Origin: Bacteroidales bacterium
Lineage (GTDB): Bacteria > Bacteroidota > Bacteroidia > Bacteroidales > UBA932
Length of the DNA: 30,570 bases
Direction: 5' to 3'
NCBI GenBank assembly: GCA_017429205.1
Contig: JAFRPH010000008.1
Span: 1 to 30,570 of the forward strand
Below the pieces are notes generated by a model. It did no database searches and had not been told where the DNA came from. It worked only from the letters and a program-made list of their open reading frames with translations. The translations under genes and the position numbers were made by a program. Shown here in pieces: positions 29,268 through 30,570 of the stretch (position 1 is its first letter; each line of letters starts with the position of its first letter).

Positions 29268-30570
29268 TACTTGACGCGCTTGAAGACGTACTGCCAGGCG
29301 ATGGAGCCGCCGTTGTTGCCGGTCGCCGTGTAGGTCATCAGGACCAGCTGGTCGGCCGTGCAGGACTTGACATAGAGCCAGGGCTCGTCCTCGAAGGCGT
29401 TGTTCGGGATGTAGGAGAAGAGGCCGCCGTCGGCGAGCTTGATCACGTCGAGGTCGTTCTCTTCGTCGAGGGTGAAGTCCCAGGTCGTCTTCTCGTTCGT
29501 GTAAAGGAAGTCGTCGCCGTAGGGAGAGTCGCCCTTGCGGTCGTTCAGGAAGGTCACGTCCTTGTTCATGTAGGAGAAACCGTCCACCGGGTCCAGGGTG
29601 TACTTGCCGTCGGCCGTGAAGGTGATGGTGTCGTCGTACATGTGGGCGTTGTCCTTGCAGTGCGCCTCACCGTTCCACCAGCCCAGGGGGTTGCCCAGGT
29701 CGGGGCCGCAGCCGAAGTGGCCGTTCTGGTCCGGATCCCAGGCCCAGGTGCCGACGAGCGCCGCATCCAGCGAACCGGGTTCGCCACCGCCGCCCTGGCC
29801 TTCCTTGGGACGGAAGATCATCTGCCAGCAGATACCGTCGAACTTGGCGACCAAGACCAGCTTGTCCTTGGTGAGCTCCTTGATGTAGAGCTTCGTGGGC
29901 GCTTCCAGGACGGCCTTGTTCGGAACATAGCCGAAGAAGATGCCGGCCGGGAGCTCGATGTAGTCGCCGTCGTCGTCGCTGTCCAGCGTGTAAGTCGCCT
30001 CCTGCGGATCGGCGGGAGCGTCATAGTCGCTGTTCTGGCCGCCATCCCACAGCTCGTGGTGATAGTTGGACTCCCAGTTGCAGTAGACCACGCCGTCAGC
30101 GCCGGGGTTGAAGGTGTACTTGCCGTCGGCGAAGAAGGTGAGTTCATCATCCTTCACGCCGAAAGCGTCCTTGTCGTGCGGGGCGCCGTTCCACCATTCG
30201 GTCGGATTGCCGAGACTGCCGCCACAGCCCAGATAGCCCTGGGCGTCGTTGTCATAGACCCACGTCTTGCTGGTGACACCGAAGAGGGGATCCTCGGCGA
30301 CGGGCGCGCCGTCGCGGGGCTTGAAGATCAGCTGCCAGCAGATGCCGTTGAACTTGGCGACGAGGACCATCTTCGTCTCCGTCAGTTCGGTGACGTACAG
30401 GCGGGTGGGTTCGCTCAGGATGGCCTTGTTGGCCACATAGCTGAAGAAGATGCCGGCCGGAAGCTCGATGTAGTCGCCGTCGGCGTCGGAGCCGAGGGTG
30501 TAGGTCGAGGTCTGGACCTCGGCGGGGGCGTCATAGTCGCTGTTCTGGCCGCCGTCCCACAGCTCGTGGT
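29267..30570 (-). CDS. Tandem-repeat exported-type protein of the glucanase operon (5' end beyond the window)
   Basis: At least 433 residues are visible, open to the right edge, so the start and any signal peptide are missing. It is built from modules of about 170 residues. Each module has a WxWD-type strand, GHFGCG or GYLGCG, NP-x2-WWNG, a DD-x-x-TF-x-ADGKYT stretch, then GDYIELPAGIFF, LYIKELT-type and LVLVAKFDGICWQMIF-type strands. Two module junctions and a third, more divergent, C-terminal copy are visible. The aromatic pairs (WW, W) and Cys-rich GCG loops suggest carbohydrate contact. I do not recognise the family by name. Its stop overlaps the GH16 start (TAATG), so it belongs to the glucan operon and is probably a surface glycan-binding protein. 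Confidence 0.75.
   Translation of the reverse strand, partial: HELWDGGQNSDYDAPAEVQTSTYTLGSDADGDYIELPAGIFFSYVANKAILSEPTRLYVTELTETKMVLVAKFNGICWQLIFKPRDGAPVAEDPLFGVTSKTWVYDNDAQGYLGCGGSLGNPTEWWNGAPHDKDAFGVKDDELTFFADGKYTFNPGADGVVYCNWESNYHHELWDGGQNSDYDAPADPQEATYTLDSDDDGDYIELPAGIFFGYVPNKAVLEAPTKLYIKELTKDKLVLVAKFDGICWQMIFRPKEGQGGGGEPGSLDAALVGTWAWDPDQNGHFGCGPDLGNPLGWWNGEAHCKDNAHMYDDTITFTADGKYTLDPVDGFSYMNKDVTFLNDRKGDSPYGDDFLYTNEKTTWDFTLDEENDLDVIKLADGGLFSYIPNNAFEDEPWLYVKSCTADQLVLMTYTATGNNGGSIAWQYVFKRVK
29270..30570 (-). repeat. 170-codon tandem repeats in the surface-type protein
   Basis: The codon at 30566-30568 (H of HELWDGGQNSDYDAP) recurs at 30056-30058, an offset of 510 bases or exactly 170 codons, and the DNA there is nearly identical. 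Module boundaries in the visible part are about 30292-29798 (second module) and 29776-29270 (third, diverged, lacking the HELWDGG block). The first module is cut at its N-terminal half by the window edge. Linkers are KPRDGAPVAED and RPKEGQGGGGEPG. Confidence 0.85.

Noticed and set aside
30434..30436. GTG at 30434-30436 as a start of the repeat protein
   Set aside because: The frame stays open to the window edge, and the residues upstream are an obvious further copy of the repeat, so the protein starts outside the window.

Overview
The window reads as chromosomal DNA from a GC-rich member of the Bacteroidales. The evidence is a TAnnTTTG-type -7 promoter element in front of many genes, an almost complete lack of Shine-Dalgarno sequences, a DUF5686/CarboxypepD-reg-like protein, a fused FeoA-FeoB, an ECF sigma factor next to a membrane-anchored beta-barrel protein, and a lipoprotein-rich glycoside hydrolase operon. 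I cannot place it to genus. A gut or rumen anaerobe is a reasonable inference, because anaerobic ribonucleotide reductase, FeoAB and a beta-glucan locus are all present. I saw no tRNA, rRNA, IS element, phage gene or CRISPR array.

Layout. 1-95 is the 5' end of guaB (minus). 160-1488 is an NhaC-type antiporter (minus), divergent from queH and a DUF5686 outer-membrane protein (1546-4633, plus). A bank of three hairpins separates these from a small outer-membrane barrel (minus, 4723-5358). 5491-7545 is a probable plus-strand operon: a small membrane protein, a hemerythrin-LuxR regulator and adenine phosphoribosyltransferase. It converges on feoAB (minus, 7542-9920) so tightly that the two stop codons share one TTAA. 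A phosphopantetheinyl transferase (minus, 10020-10658) follows, preceded by a structured leader or ncRNA, then mdh (plus, 10901-11926).

11982-14698 is nrdD-nrdG (minus). 15009-17884 is a TPR protein plus EnvC-like operon (minus), divergent from an ECF sigma factor and its membrane/barrel partner (plus, 17985-19894). The plus strand continues with an unrecognised lipoprotein, ispE, yifB/comM and tsaE (19987-24233), each with its own apparent promoter. The last part, 24266-30570 (minus), is a tightly packed polysaccharide-utilisation operon transcribed from beyond the right edge: a tandem-repeat surface-type protein, a GH16 glucanase with a BACON domain, a GH3 beta-glucosidase and a CotH-kinase lipoprotein.

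Themes. The centre of the window clusters redox and iron functions: a di-iron hemerythrin regulator, FeoAB, malate dehydrogenase and the oxygen-sensitive class III ribonucleotide reductase. Envelope functions are spread through it: DUF5686, a small barrel, EnvC with TPR, and the sigma/barrel signalling pair. The right end suggests extracellular breakdown of a mixed or beta-1,3-glucan by GH16, followed by glucose release by GH3. The most unusual items are the structured RNA at about 10671-10820, the sigma-linked protein that joins an inner-membrane anchor to an outer-membrane-type barrel, the ScdA/hemerythrin/LuxR one-component regulator, and the 170-residue tandem repeats co-transcribed with the glucanase.
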